A stretch of DNA of 27,422 bases from CAVSWT01 sp963731745 (GCA_963731745.1 CAVSWT010000020.1:1-27422), one strand, 5' to 3'. Counted from the first letter of the stretch, positions 5,821 to 14,823 are shown. Numbers and translations are program-made. The notes: generated by a model from the sequence alone, not told the origin.

Positions 5821-5961
5821 TTAATGATCCAGTTGAGAAAGTCTCGTCAATTGTGGATCTTCTGGAACTTTCACTGCTGTTCTAAGTGAGATGATTCCAA
5901 CTAGTCCGTTTATTATTAGAACTACAATAAATATAACTCCGCAGATTTCCAAAAAGCTCAC
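5821..5961 (-). CDS. 46-residue single-pass membrane peptide, downstream of ftsZ
   Basis: The minus strand has GTG at 5959-5961 with a strong SD, AAGGAG (5969-5974), 7 bases before it. An uninterrupted 46-codon frame follows to TAA (5821-5823). The product starts MSFLEICGVIFIVVLIINGL, so residues 5-25 form one transmembrane helix. A short cytoplasmic or periplasmic tail follows (AVKVPEDPQLTRLSQLDH). It is the next reading frame after ftsZ, 59 bases downstream on the same strand, so it may be the last gene of the dcw transcript. I do not recognise a family. The SD, hydrophobic segment and gene context make it likely to be real; a role in division is inference. Confidence 0.6.
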   Translation of the reverse strand: MSFLEICGVIFIVVLIINGLVGIISLRTAVKVPEDPQLTRLSQLDH

Positions 5962-5982
5962 TAGAGAACTCCTTTCAAGTTG

Positions 5983-6003
5983 AGGTTGGTCAGTTATCAA
6001 CCT
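5983..6003 (-). other. Hairpin between ftsZ and the 46-residue ORF
   Basis: AGGTTG and CAACCT (6 bp) enclose a 9-base loop between the ftsZ stop and the SD of the next ORF. No T-run follows, so it is not a standard terminator. It may affect mRNA stability or read-through. Confidence 0.3.
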
Positions 6004-6020
6004 GGTATATTAAATGACGT

Positions 6021-7310
6021 TTAATCCATAATCATTCTTAAAAATGAAGAGCTGTCTTCGTCATCGTTATCGTTTTTTTCCACGTTAGCTTTTTCTTTAC
6101 GATCTTTATTCCAATTATATCTTGAATCATCAAATTTGAAACCGCTTTTTGGCAGTTCATCTTCGTTCGAATCTTTTGTGTCTAATGTTGATTTCGGGCT
6201 TTTAACACGCAATATTGTTGGAACATCAAGATCTTCAGTATCAACTTCTTTATTTTCTAAAAAACTGAATCCGCCTCTGAAAATATCTGTTTCCTTCGGC
6301 TGTGTGTTTTGCGTCTTTGCAGTTTTAGCAGAATATATTTTTTGTGCCCCATCAAAACCAGTGGCAATTACTGTATATGATACATAGTCGTTCATGTCTT
6401 CTTTTCTCACACATCCAAAAATAACATTCGCTTCCTCACCGGCAGCTTCAAAAATTACATTGTTGCCTTCATTGATTTCCTGCATAGTTAAATTGCTGGA
6501 ACCGGTAACATTTAACAGAACACTTTTCGCACCTTTAATATTTATCCCCTCAAGCAGAGGACTGGAGATTGCTTTTTGTGCAGCTTCAATTGCTCTATTT
6601 TCTCCGGTTGCAATACCACAACCCATTAACGCTTCACCGCTTTGATTCATTACAGATCTTACATCTGCAAAATCAACATTGATTAATCCTTCAACTGTGA
6701 TGATGTCTGCAATTCCCCTGGTGGCTTCATAAAGCACTTCATTAGGCTTATCGAATGCTGCAAAAGCATTCATATTTTTATCCAGAATATTTAACAGTCG
6801 TTCATTTGGAATTATAATTAAACTATCTACATATTGTTTTAATTCTTGAATTCCAGCTTCAGCATTCAGCATTCTTTTCTTCCCTTCCCATCTGAATGGT
6901 TTGGTTACAATACCAACCACTAATGAGCCGATGCTTTTTGCAATAGATGCTACAACAGGTGCGCCGCCGGTTCCAGTACCGCCTCCCATTCCGGCAGTTA
7001 CAAAAACCATATCGCTGCCTGCTAAAACCTCAGCAAGTTTTTCTCTATCTTCTTCCAAAGATTTTTTACCTACATTAGGATCAGCGCCCGCACCAAGTCC
7101 GCGGGTTATGCTCATGCCTACCTGGATTTTATGAGTAGCACTGCTGCTATTCAAAACTTGTGCATCAGTATTTACAGCAACATATTCTACACCGTTCAAT
7201 CCCCTGGTAATCATACTTTCGATGGCATTGCAGCCTCCGCCACCAATCCCTACAACTTTTAGTACTGCAGACATTGGTTTTGCCCTGTCTATTGTTGCGA
7301 ATCGAGACAT
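6021..7310 (-). CDS. ftsZ: Cell division protein FtsZ
   Basis: FtsZ is the tubulin-like GTPase that forms the Z-ring. From ATG 7308-7310 the protein has 429 residues. The GTP-binding domain has VVGIGGGGCNAI (19-30), NTDAQ (47-51) and the tubulin signature GGGTGTG (109-115). A second domain ends near 320, followed by a low-complexity acidic/basic linker. The tail ends SSSFLRMIMD, a divergent version of the conserved C-terminal FtsA-binding peptide. The upstream ATG at 7344-7346 would overlap ftsA and lacks the SD, whereas AGGAGG lies 6 bases before the chosen ATG. It is the last large gene of the cluster, 22 bases after ftsA. Confidence 0.98.
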   Translation of the reverse strand: MSRFATIDRAKPMSAVLKVVGIGGGGCNAIESMITRGLNGVEYVAVNTDAQVLNSSSATHKIQVGMSITRGLGAGADPNVGKKSLEEDREKLAEVLAGSDMVFVTAGMGGGTGTGGAPVVASIAKSIGSLVVGIVTKPFRWEGKKRMLNAEAGIQELKQYVDSLIIIPNERLLNILDKNMNAFAAFDKPNEVLYEATRGIADIITVEGLINVDFADVRSVMNQSGEALMGCGIATGENRAIEAAQKAISSPLLEGINIKGAKSVLLNVTGSSNLTMQEINEGNNVIFEAAGEEANVIFGCVRKEDMNDYVSYTVIATGFDGAQKIYSAKTAKTQNTQPKETDIFRGGFSFLENKEVDTEDLDVPTILRVKSPKSTLDTKDSNEDELPKSGFKFDDSRYNWNKDRKEKANVEKNDNDDEDSSSFLRMIMD

Positions 7311-7316
7311 AGTTTT

Positions 7317-7322
7317 CCTCCT
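7317..7322 (-). promoter_or_regulatory. Strong ribosome binding site that fixes the ftsZ start
   Basis: AGGAGG lies 6 bases before ATG 7308-7310. It is the best SD in the dcw cluster, fitting the high FtsZ level a cell needs, and it decides against the upstream in-frame ATG at 7346. Confidence 0.8.
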
Positions 7323-7332
7323 AATTAGGTTA

Positions 7333-8580
7333 TTATAATTCGTCAAAAAATTGTTGCACTCTTTTAACGAAGACAGATATTTTATGCTTCGTTTTATCCT
7401 TTTTGGGTTTTATTAATAATTGATACTCGCTTGATTTACCACCCGGTATGCCTCTGATTAATCCAGCCACCGTTGCAAACTCCGGACTTTCAATTTCGTT
7501 CGATAATCCCTCTCCCAGCTCCTGCGGAACACCCATTCTTGTTGGTAAACCAAAAACTTCTTCAGCTAATTCTGTACAGCCGCGCAGCAAACTTCCACCG
7601 CCGGTTAAAACGATTCCAGCTTTAATTTTATTTTTAAATCCTGTACTTCTAATTTCATTATCTATTAAAGTAAATAATTCTCTCATCCTTAAACTTATAA
7701 TTTGAGTCAAAAGACTAACTGGAATTTTAGTATTCCCTCTTGCACCTACACCTCTTATCAAAATGTCTTCATCTTTAATTATTGCACTTTCTGATGCGTA
7801 GCCGAAATCTTTTTTTAATTTTTCGGCTTCTTCGGTAACAACACCTAAAGATTCTCTTATATCATTAGTCACTTGATTGCCAGCTACTCCAATAACTTTT
7901 GTATGCTTAATTGTTTTGTTATGGAAGATTGCTAAATCCGTAGTGCCGCCGCCGATATCAATTAAAGCTACGCCTAAATCCTTTTCACTATCTTCCAAAA
8001 TGGAAGAACTTGATGCGATCGGCTGAAGAATATAATCCTGTACTTGAAGTCCGGCACGTTCAACCGATTTTTTAATATTTTGTATTGCCGGAATGGAAGC
8101 CAAAACAATATGATTTGTAGCTTCTAATCTTGAACCCGACATTCCAATTGGATTTTCAATTCCACCTTGATAATCCACAGAAAATTCCTCAGGAATTATA
8201 TGAAGAATTTGTCTGTCGGAAGGAATTCTAATAGTCCTAACATCAGCTTCAAGCCTTTCAAGATCAGCTTTAGTTATTTCTTTATCTTCACTATTTATAG
8301 TTACGTAATTTCTATGTCGCATACTTGTAATATGTTCGCCTGCTACGCCAACGTTAACGGTAGTTATATCAAACCCTGCTCTGTTTGATGCAATCTGCAC
8401 AGCAGATCTAATTGCTTCCGCAGTCTTTCCGATATTTGCAACTAATCCTTTATGCAATCCTTCGGAAACAGCGACTCCAAATCCTAATATGTCAATACGG
8501 TTTGCATCAGTTTTTTCTGCTATAACAGCGCAAACCTTAGTTGTTCCTAAATCTAACCCGGCAATTATATTTTTTTTCAT
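7333..8580 (-). CDS. ftsA: Cell division protein FtsA
   Basis: An actin-like ATPase that tethers FtsZ to the membrane. The 415 residues start NIIAGLDLGTTKVCAVIAE (phosphate-1 loop). The 1C/SHS2 domain spans roughly 83-162 (NVGVAGEHI, then DRQILHIIPEEF). The phosphate-2 loop is DIGGGTTDLAIF (208-219), and the adenosine motif is GIVLTGGGSLLRG near 325. The last 16 residues (ISVFVKRVQQFFDEL) form an amphipathic helix, which is the membrane-targeting sequence expected of FtsA. The start overlaps the ftsQ stop in an ATGA, and ftsZ follows. This is the classical ftsQ-ftsA-ftsZ order. Confidence 0.97.
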   Translation of the reverse strand: MKKNIIAGLDLGTTKVCAVIAEKTDANRIDILGFGVAVSEGLHKGLVANIGKTAEAIRSAVQIASNRAGFDITTVNVGVAGEHITSMRHRNYVTINSEDKEITKADLERLEADVRTIRIPSDRQILHIIPEEFSVDYQGGIENPIGMSGSRLEATNHIVLASIPAIQNIKKSVERAGLQVQDYILQPIASSSSILEDSEKDLGVALIDIGGGTTDLAIFHNKTIKHTKVIGVAGNQVTNDIRESLGVVTEEAEKLKKDFGYASESAIIKDEDILIRGVGARGNTKIPVSLLTQIISLRMRELFTLIDNEIRSTGFKNKIKAGIVLTGGGSLLRGCTELAEEVFGLPTRMGVPQELGEGLSNEIESPEFATVAGLIRGIPGGKSSEYQLLIKPKKDKTKHKISVFVKRVQQFFDEL

Positions 8581-9347
8581 TCAATTAAACCCGATCTATC
8601 TGCGTTACCGAGAAATACATCATTAGCAAAACGTAAATCGACATAATCACTTTTAGTTAAATCAATTTTTGTTTCTATTTTGCCTTCCCATAAAATTTCC
8701 AAGTAAACCATTTTTTTTGCTTCTTCCCCTCTTCCAAAAATTACCGACGGCCTTAAACCGGAAAATGTTAAAACGATATCTCCGCCTTTTCCCAAATTTA
8801 TTTCAGATAATCTTTTTAAGATATTTGAGTTTGTTAATTTGATTGCTTCTATTATCCTGAAAGCATGTTTTGTATCTTCGTTTTTTAATATTTCTAAAGA
8901 TTTAATTTTATCTTTCTCTTTAAGATTACTTATAATAGGAAAGTCTACATATTTAGTATTTTCATAATAAGGCAGCACTTGAAAATCATCGGTAATAAAG
9001 TGCGGCTCACCGCCATCCAATAAGATTGCTTTAATTTTCTTTTCTATTATTTCAATCGAAACAAGATTTTTATTTTCAAATTGCACATCTGCATAAGCAA
9101 CATAAGGATGCTTCTCAATCCGGTCCTTAATAACAGGCAAAGTTAATCCGCTGTACGATGAAGCATCATCAAGTTTTGTAAAATGTAGATATTCACTTTG
9201 CGTAAGTAAATTATTTCCGCTTAATTTTATCATTTGAATTTTTTTTTCTTCGGTTTTATTGTTTAGCATAAATGTTAAAAAAATTAAAAGTGAAATTAAT
9301 AAAACAAAAAGTACTGTTCCTAATATTTTACCTCTTTTTTCAGGCAT
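8577..9347 (-). CDS. ftsQ: Cell division protein FtsQ/DivIB
   Basis: A bitopic divisome protein of 256 residues. It has a short cytoplasmic N-terminus (PEKRGK), one TM helix at about 9-28 (LGTVLFVLLISLLIFLTFML), and a POTRA-like segment from 36 to about 105 (IQMIKLSGNNLLTQSEYL, then HPYVAYADVQFENKNLVSIE). The beta domain extends to the end (KIETKIDLTKSDYVDLRF). FtsQ links FtsL/FtsB to the rest of the divisome. Sequence conservation is low, as usual, so the call rests on architecture and position between murC and ftsA. It overlaps ftsA by ATGA and starts 6 bases after the murC stop. Confidence 0.88.
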   Translation of the reverse strand: MPEKRGKILGTVLFVLLISLLIFLTFMLNNKTEEKKIQMIKLSGNNLLTQSEYLHFTKLDDASSYSGLTLPVIKDRIEKHPYVAYADVQFENKNLVSIEIIEKKIKAILLDGGEPHFITDDFQVLPYYENTKYVDFPIISNLKEKDKIKSLEILKNEDTKHAFRIIEAIKLTNSNILKRLSEINLGKGGDIVLTFSGLRPSVIFGRGEEAKKMVYLEILWEGKIETKIDLTKSDYVDLRFANDVFLGNADRSGLIE

Positions 9348-9353
9348 AATAAT

Positions 9354-10724
9354 TTACTTTTTAATTTGCTCAACAAACTTTTCTCCATATTTCCAAATAT
9401 CACCTGCACCCATAGTAACAATAATGTCACCGTCTTTTTTTAATTCCATTAATTTATTCGGAACATCTTTTTTGTCGGGAACATAAATAACATTCTTATG
9501 ACCGAATTTTTTGGCTACCTCTGCAATCAATTTACCTGAAATTCCTTCAATCGGTTCTTCACGAGCGGGATAAATATCTGTACAAATAAATATGTCGGAA
9601 TTTAAAAATGATCTGCCGAATTCCTGATAAAAATCTCTCGTCCGTGTATACAGGTGAGGCTGAAAAACAGCAATCAATCTTCTATTCCATCCTGCTCTAA
9701 CACCTGCCAACGTTGCACTTGTTTCGGTTGGATGGTGCGCATAATCATCAACAACTAAAATTTCTTTATTGTATTTAATTTCAAACCTGCGGTAAACTCC
9801 GGTAAATGATTCTAATGCTTTCTTGATAACTGTAAAATCAATCTCGAGTTTTTTAGCAATGCAAACTGCGACTAATGAATTCTTTACATTGTGAATTCCA
9901 GGAACCTTTAAAGAAATACGTCCAAGATCTTCACCCATAAAATTAACATTGAATGAACTTGAAAATTCATTATGCGAAATATCAACTGCTCTAATGTCGG
10001 CCTGAGTTGTTAATCCGTAAGTAATAATTTTTTTCTCTAAGCTTGGAATAATATCTTGAAGCGCAGGTTCATCTAAACATAGAACAACAAATCCATAAAA
10101 AGGAACTTTATTTGCAAATTCGATAAAAGCAGTTTTTATATCATCAAGATCTTTATAAGTATCAAGATGTTCTTTTTCCAAAGTTGTTATAGCGGCAATG
10201 GTGGGAGTCAATTTTAAAAATGTTCTGTCAAATTCATCCGCTTCAACAACAATAAATTCACCTTCACCTAAACGAGCGTTTGTTCCGCCAAGTCCGCTTA
10301 ATTTACCGCCCACAATAATTGTTGGATCAATACCGCCTTCAGTTAAAGTCAAACCAACCATTGAAGTTGTGGTTGTTTTGCCATGCGTACCGGCAATACC
10401 AATTCCATATTTCATTCTCATACATTCGGCAAGCATTTCAGAGCGTTTAATTATTGGAATTTTTCTTTCAATTGCTGCCTTCACTTCCGGATTATCTGTA
10501 TGAACTGCCGACGAATAAACCAATACATCAGCATCGTGTAAATTATCCGGTGAATGGCCTTCATAAATCTTCATACCAAGATCACTTAGCCGATTTGTAA
10601 TTTCACTCAAGCTTCTATCAGATCCTGAAATTTCAAATCCTTGACTAAGCAGTATTTCTGCAATACCGCTCATTCCAATTCCGCCGATTCCTACAAAATG
10701 AACTTTTTTAATATTCTTAAACAT
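9354..10724 (-). CDS. murC: UDP-N-acetylmuramate-L-alanine ligase MurC
   Basis: This cytoplasmic ligase adds L-Ala to UDP-MurNAc using ATP, the first peptide step of the wall precursor. The 456 residues contain the N-terminal Rossmann motif VHFVGIGGIGMSGIAE (8-23) and the ATP loop GTHGKTTTT (112-120; TH in place of TN is typical of MurC). Further motifs are VEADEFDRTFL and YAHHPTE in the C-terminal domain, and MGAGDIWKYGE near the end. Length is normal. The neighbour upstream on the minus strand is the 158-aa membrane protein, whose stop abuts the murC ATG. Confidence 0.97.
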   Translation of the reverse strand: MFKNIKKVHFVGIGGIGMSGIAEILLSQGFEISGSDRSLSEITNRLSDLGMKIYEGHSPDNLHDADVLVYSSAVHTDNPEVKAAIERKIPIIKRSEMLAECMRMKYGIGIAGTHGKTTTTSMVGLTLTEGGIDPTIIVGGKLSGLGGTNARLGEGEFIVVEADEFDRTFLKLTPTIAAITTLEKEHLDTYKDLDDIKTAFIEFANKVPFYGFVVLCLDEPALQDIIPSLEKKIITYGLTTQADIRAVDISHNEFSSSFNVNFMGEDLGRISLKVPGIHNVKNSLVAVCIAKKLEIDFTVIKKALESFTGVYRRFEIKYNKEILVVDDYAHHPTETSATLAGVRAGWNRRLIAVFQPHLYTRTRDFYQEFGRSFLNSDIFICTDIYPAREEPIEGISGKLIAEVAKKFGHKNVIYVPDKKDVPNKLMELKKDGDIIVTMGAGDIWKYGEKFVEQIKK

Positions 10725-11201
10725 TTATTTCTTTTCTATGGACTCTTTAATTGATTGAATTTTTTTCATTAATAATTCTTCGTTTTCATAATCATATGGA
10801 CGAATAACCAATGGACGTTTTCTACGAAGAACTTTTATTCTAACCAGTCTAAATGCATTGGTGTTAATTCTTCTTCGGCCTTTTGAAATTTTTATTGATG
10901 AAATATCTTTTAATAAAAAACTTTTTCTCCTTGATCTATTTACATACGAAATTTCGTTATCTGTAATTTCTAAATATTTATTCTTGTATAAATTATAAAT
11001 CAAGCTGATAATTGAAACAAAAACAATTAGCGCCAGCAAATACATAATTGGATCTTTAACAATTAACGTAAATTCATCTTCAACAAATTCACCGCGTACA
11101 ATTATGTAAATTACAAGTACAACAAAATAAATTATTGTCGATTGATAATAGAACGACATATTATATTTAAAAATAAGCCGATTGTTTTGTGATTCACTCA
11201 T
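10725..11201 (-). CDS. Unidentified 158-residue membrane protein with PH-like C-terminal domain, embedded between murG and murC
   Basis: No named family recognised. Two hydrophobic helices (about 19-36 and 50-69) are separated by an acidic loop. About 90 residues follow that look like the bacterial PH-like domain found in small membrane proteins (KYLEITDNEISYVNRSRRKS, FLLKDISSIKISKGRRRI, LVIRPYDYENEELLMKKI). The C-terminal half is very basic (Arg/Lys clusters), compatible with binding lipid head groups or nucleic acid. The ATG overlaps the murG stop by ATGA and the stop abuts the murC ATG, so it is translated as part of the dcw operon. A link to lipid II synthesis or division is suggested only by position. 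Confidence 0.72.
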   Translation of the reverse strand: MSESQNNRLIFKYNMSFYYQSTIIYFVVLVIYIIVRGEFVEDEFTLIVKDPIMYLLALIVFVSIISLIYNLYKNKYLEITDNEISYVNRSRRKSFLLKDISSIKISKGRRRINTNAFRLVRIKVLRRKRPLVIRPYDYENEELLMKKIQSIKESIEKK

Positions 11202-12301
11202 AATTCCTGAGCCAGTCTAATTGCTCTTTCAGCTATTATTTTTGCCGCATCAGGTTTGGCCAACATTTTTGCATTTGCTGAAATATTTTTTAATTGTTCT
11301 TCATTATTTATTAAACTCATCACTGAATCAAAAAGCTTTTCTTTTATTTCTTTATCATCAATTAAAATTGCAGCGTTTTTTTCGGTTAACGATTTTGCAT
11401 TATGAAACTGATGATTAGCTGCAACATTAGGTGATGGAACAAGGATAGAAGGAATACCAAGTAATAAAACCTCAGCAATTGTTGAAGCACCGGCACGAGC
11501 GACCAAAAGATCACATGCTGCATAAGCAAAATTCATATTATCAATAAAAGCATTCACCCAAATATTTTCTGATTTTAAATTTTTATATTTTTCAAAATAA
11601 TTTTTTCCGGTTTGCCAAATAACTTGTAAGTCATTTTCTTCAATTCTTTTTATAGATTTTGATACAGCTTCATTTAAGGTATGAGCACCTAAGCTTCCAC
11701 CAAGAATAAACAAAGTTTTTTTTGAAGATTTAAATCCAAATTCCTTTAAAGCATCTTCTTTACTTATTTTTGTTAAGCTTTCACGAACAGGATTACCCGT
11801 TAATAACAATTTTTCTTTTTCTCTAAAATATTTACTTGAATCTTCAAAACTAATATGAATTTCAGTTGATTTTTTTTCCAATAACCGCGTTGTAACTCCC
11901 GGATAACTATTTTGTTCAAGTAAAATTATTTTAGCTCCCATCACTGATGAGCCAAAAATTGCGGGGCCTGACACGTATCCGCCGGAACCAATTGCAACTT
12001 GCGGTTTAAATTTCATATTTATAAAAATTGACTGTATAATAGACACTATAAGTTTTAATGGGAATAACAGATTTTCTAAATTAAATTTTCTTGAAAAACC
12101 TTTAATCCAAATTGATTTAAATTTAAATCCAAGTTTTGGAATTACTCTTCCTTCAATTTTAGATTTTGTGCCTACAAATAATATATCAGCCTCAGGTAAA
12201 ATAGTTTTTATTTTTTCAGCAACGGCAACCGCTGGAAATAAATGTCCGCCAGTTCCTCCGCCGGCGAATAAAAATCTGTATTGTGCTTTAGCTTCTGCCA
12301 T
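11198..12301 (-). CDS. murG: UDP-GlcNAc:undecaprenyl-PP-MurNAc-pentapeptide GlcNAc transferase MurG
   Basis: This peripheral membrane glycosyltransferase (GT28) converts lipid I to lipid II. The 367 residues contain the first glycine loop FAGGGTGGHLFPA (12-24) and the IGSGGYVSGP segment (101-110). The second loop is LGGSLGA (197-203), and the UDP-GlcNAc-binding motif is ARAGASTIAE (265-274), followed by PSPNVAANHQ. Length is normal. The SD is weak; ftsW ends 8 bases upstream. The stop overlaps the next ATG in an ATGA. Confidence 0.97.
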   Translation of the reverse strand: MAEAKAQYRFLFAGGGTGGHLFPAVAVAEKIKTILPEADILFVGTKSKIEGRVIPKLGFKFKSIWIKGFSRKFNLENLLFPLKLIVSIIQSIFINMKFKPQVAIGSGGYVSGPAIFGSSVMGAKIILLEQNSYPGVTTRLLEKKSTEIHISFEDSSKYFREKEKLLLTGNPVRESLTKISKEDALKEFGFKSSKKTLFILGGSLGAHTLNEAVSKSIKRIEENDLQVIWQTGKNYFEKYKNLKSENIWVNAFIDNMNFAYAACDLLVARAGASTIAEVLLLGIPSILVPSPNVAANHQFHNAKSLTEKNAAILIDDKEIKEKLFDSVMSLINNEEQLKNISANAKMLAKPDAAKIIAERAIRLAQEL

Positions 12302-12309
12302 TATTAAAA

Positions 12310-13473
12310 TTACTTTTTAACTTTATTTTTTAAAGAACTTTCTTTCTTTTCGAGCATTGAATTTGAGATTGCTATATTAATTAATATTCCAACGGAAATG
12401 CACAAGAATAACAGTGAAGTGCCCCCATAACTGATAAAAGGCAATGGGAGCCCTGTAGTTGGAAATAATCCAGTTGCAACTGCCACATTTACAAATGCAT
12501 AAATTATAATAGAAAATGTGATACCAAATGCAAGTAGTTGTCCAAATTCATCTTTAGCTTTTTTAGCGATTAAAATTCCCGCAATAAAAATTATCAAGAA
12601 CAGCAAAAGGACAATAACTGAACCGATGAAACCAGTTTCTTCACCGAGAATAGCAAAGATAAAATCGCCATAAGCTTCGGGTAGAAATAAATTACTTTGC
12701 TGGCTATGCCCAATTCCAACTCCAAATATTCCTCCGCTTCCTAATCCAAGCAGCGCTTGCTTTACCTGCATATTAATATCGCCTCCGGTTTGGATACTAT
12801 TAATAAAGCTCAAAATCCTGGTTCGAGAATGTGCAAACAGCATTGCAATAATACCGCCGGTTAACAAAGTAAAAAATGATGCAGAAATAATGTGTTTTAT
12901 TTTAGCTCCGCCGACAAATAATAAAGCCAGAGAAATAACCACAAGCAATGCACCATTGCTAACATTAGGCTGTACAAAGACTAACGCTGCAATAAGAATT
13001 ACCCAAAAGTACAAGTAAAAAAATCCATATTTAAAATTTGATAAATATTCTCGCTTACCTTCAATCAATGCTGATAAATGAATTATTAAAATTAGCTTTG
13101 CTGCATCAGCGGGCTGGAAGGTTGTGAAACCAAGATTTATCCATCTGCCAGCTCCTTTATAATTCGGTGAAAGAAATAAAGTTAAAAATAAAATAATGGT
13201 TATAGCTATAATTGCTTTTTTACTATGCTCCTTGTATAAATCATAAGGGATAAAAGAAAAAATTACCATGAATGCAATTCCGGATATCACTTTAAACAAA
13301 TGTGAATTGAACAAGTAAAATATATTATCAAACTTGAAAGCACTGTAAGTGCTGCTCGCACTCATCACAATAGCTAATCCAAGAAACATTAAAATTAAAG
13401 CATCAAAAAAAACAGTTGCTGCTAATTTTTTCCCGCCGAATCGGCTTGCCTTTATGGTAGTTGCATCACTCAT
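12310..13473 (-). CDS. ftsW: FtsW, SEDS peptidoglycan glycosyltransferase
   Basis: A polytopic SEDS protein that polymerises lipid II at the septum together with FtsI. The 387 residues hold about ten TM helices. The conserved GRWINLGFTTFQPADAAKL block is in the central region (about 128-146), QPNVSNGALL follows, and the PxxxPxxSYGG-type motif is LPLPFISYGGTSLL (342-355). The basic N- and C-terminal tails should be cytoplasmic. RodA is the alternative family member, but location inside the dcw cluster next to murD and murG supports FtsW. The start directly abuts the murD stop. Confidence 0.95.
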   Translation of the reverse strand: MSDATTIKASRFGGKKLAATVFFDALILMFLGLAIVMSASSTYSAFKFDNIFYLFNSHLFKVISGIAFMVIFSFIPYDLYKEHSKKAIIAITIILFLTLFLSPNYKGAGRWINLGFTTFQPADAAKLILIIHLSALIEGKREYLSNFKYGFFYLYFWVILIAALVFVQPNVSNGALLVVISLALLFVGGAKIKHIISASFFTLLTGGIIAMLFAHSRTRILSFINSIQTGGDINMQVKQALLGLGSGGIFGVGIGHSQQSNLFLPEAYGDFIFAILGEETGFIGSVIVLLLFLIIFIAGILIAKKAKDEFGQLLAFGITFSIIIYAFVNVAVATGLFPTTGLPLPFISYGGTSLLFLCISVGILINIAISNSMLEKKESSLKNKVKK

Positions 13474-14823
13474 TTATAATTTATTCACCGCTTCTTTAAA
13501 AACTTTGCCTCTATGTTCGTAATTATCAAACATATCAAAACTTGCACATGCTGGAGAAAGTAAAATTATATCTCCTTCACGGGCTTCGCTGCTTGCTGTA
13601 ATTACAACGTCTTCTAATGTTGGTTTTACATTTACTTTCACAAGTGAATGAAAGAAATTAAAAATCTTGTCAGCCGAAGAACCGATTGCAAATATTTTTT
13701 TTACCCGTTCAACAACCAAATCTTTTATCTGGTTATAATCATTTCCTTTATCTTGTCCGCCAAGAATTAAAAAAATTGGGCTATCAAAACTTTGTAGTGC
13801 ATACCAAACTGAATCCACATTAGTTGCTTTAGAATCGTTCACATATAAAACACCGTCAATTTCTCTAACCTCTTCAAGCCTATGCTCAACGCCTTTAAAT
13901 GTACTTAAACCCAATTTTATTTTTTCATTATCGAAGCCGAATATTTTTGCTGCATTTATTACAGCCATGGCATTGGCGTAATTGTGTTCGCCTTTTAGAT
14001 TAATATCATTAACACTGCAGCTGAATTTTAGCTCACCGTTTTCATTATAAATTATATCTGAATTATAAAGATAACTTCCATTAAGCTGCTGATTTTTTGT
14101 TGAGAAATAAATGCTCTTGCTTTTATGTGATGTCAATGAATCAATTAAGGGCTTACTATCCTTATTCAATATCAAATAATCTGAAGCATCTTGATTTTTA
14201 TATATCCGTAATTTTGAATTGATATAATTTTCAAATTTATTTTCATATCGGTTTAAATGATCCGGAGTAATATTTAAAATCATAGCAACTTTAGGTTTAA
14301 ACTCGTCAATCATATCTAACTGAAAGCTTGATACTTCCAACGCAACAAATTCATTTTGTTTAACATCTAAAGCTATTTCCGAAAATGCTGTTCCTATATT
14401 CCCTGCTGAATATGTTTTATATCCGCAAGTATTAAAAACATGTTCGCACAAACTTGTGGTAGTAGTTTTGCCATTTGTTCCTGTAATTGCAATTACATTC
14501 CCTTTACAAAATGAAGCTGCTAATTCTATTTCACTTATAATTTTAATTTTTTTCTCATTCGCTTTTAAAATGACTTCTGCGTTTGAGGGAACGCCTGGAC
14601 TTACCACCATCAATTCACAATCAAATACTTTTTCTGTATGATTTCCAATTTCAAAATCAATATTCTGTTCTTTCATTATTGAAATTGATTGAGAAAGTTT
14701 ATACTCATTTCCAGTATCGCTGACGAATGGAATACCGCCGGCTTTCTTAATTAATTTCGCTGCGCCGATTCCGCTTCTTACGGCTCCAATTACAGATACT
14801 TTTTTATTTGTTAATTCTATCAT
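13474..14823 (-). CDS. murD: UDP-N-acetylmuramoylalanine-D-glutamate ligase MurD
   Basis: This enzyme adds D-Glu to UDP-MurNAc-L-Ala with ATP in the cytoplasm. The 449 residues contain the N-terminal VSVIGAVRSGIGAAKLI, the VSPGVPS segment (74-80), the ATP loop GTNGKTTTT (115-123), LNITPDHLNRY, GVEHRLEEV and YVNDSKATN. Near the C-terminus are ILGGQDKGNDY and LLSPACASFDMF. All are family landmarks. It overlaps mraY by ATGA and abuts ftsW. Confidence 0.97.
   Translation of the reverse strand: MIELTNKKVSVIGAVRSGIGAAKLIKKAGGIPFVSDTGNEYKLSQSISIMKEQNIDFEIGNHTEKVFDCELMVVSPGVPSNAEVILKANEKKIKIISEIELAASFCKGNVIAITGTNGKTTTTSLCEHVFNTCGYKTYSAGNIGTAFSEIALDVKQNEFVALEVSSFQLDMIDEFKPKVAMILNITPDHLNRYENKFENYINSKLRIYKNQDASDYLILNKDSKPLIDSLTSHKSKSIYFSTKNQQLNGSYLYNSDIIYNENGELKFSCSVNDINLKGEHNYANAMAVINAAKIFGFDNEKIKLGLSTFKGVEHRLEEVREIDGVLYVNDSKATNVDSVWYALQSFDSPIFLILGGQDKGNDYNQIKDLVVERVKKIFAIGSSADKIFNFFHSLVKVNVKPTLEDVVITASSEAREGDIILLSPACASFDMFDNYEHRGKVFKEAVNKL

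Noticed and set aside
7311..7346. Longer FtsZ starting MTNYNNLIRRKT
   Set aside because: It would overlap ftsA and lacks an SD; AGGAGG is placed exactly for ATG 7308-7310.
6136..10503. Plus-strand ORFs opposite ftsZ, ftsA, ftsQ and murC (60-101 codons)
   Set aside because: They are mirror frames of strongly conserved minus-strand genes, with no SD and no recognisable products.
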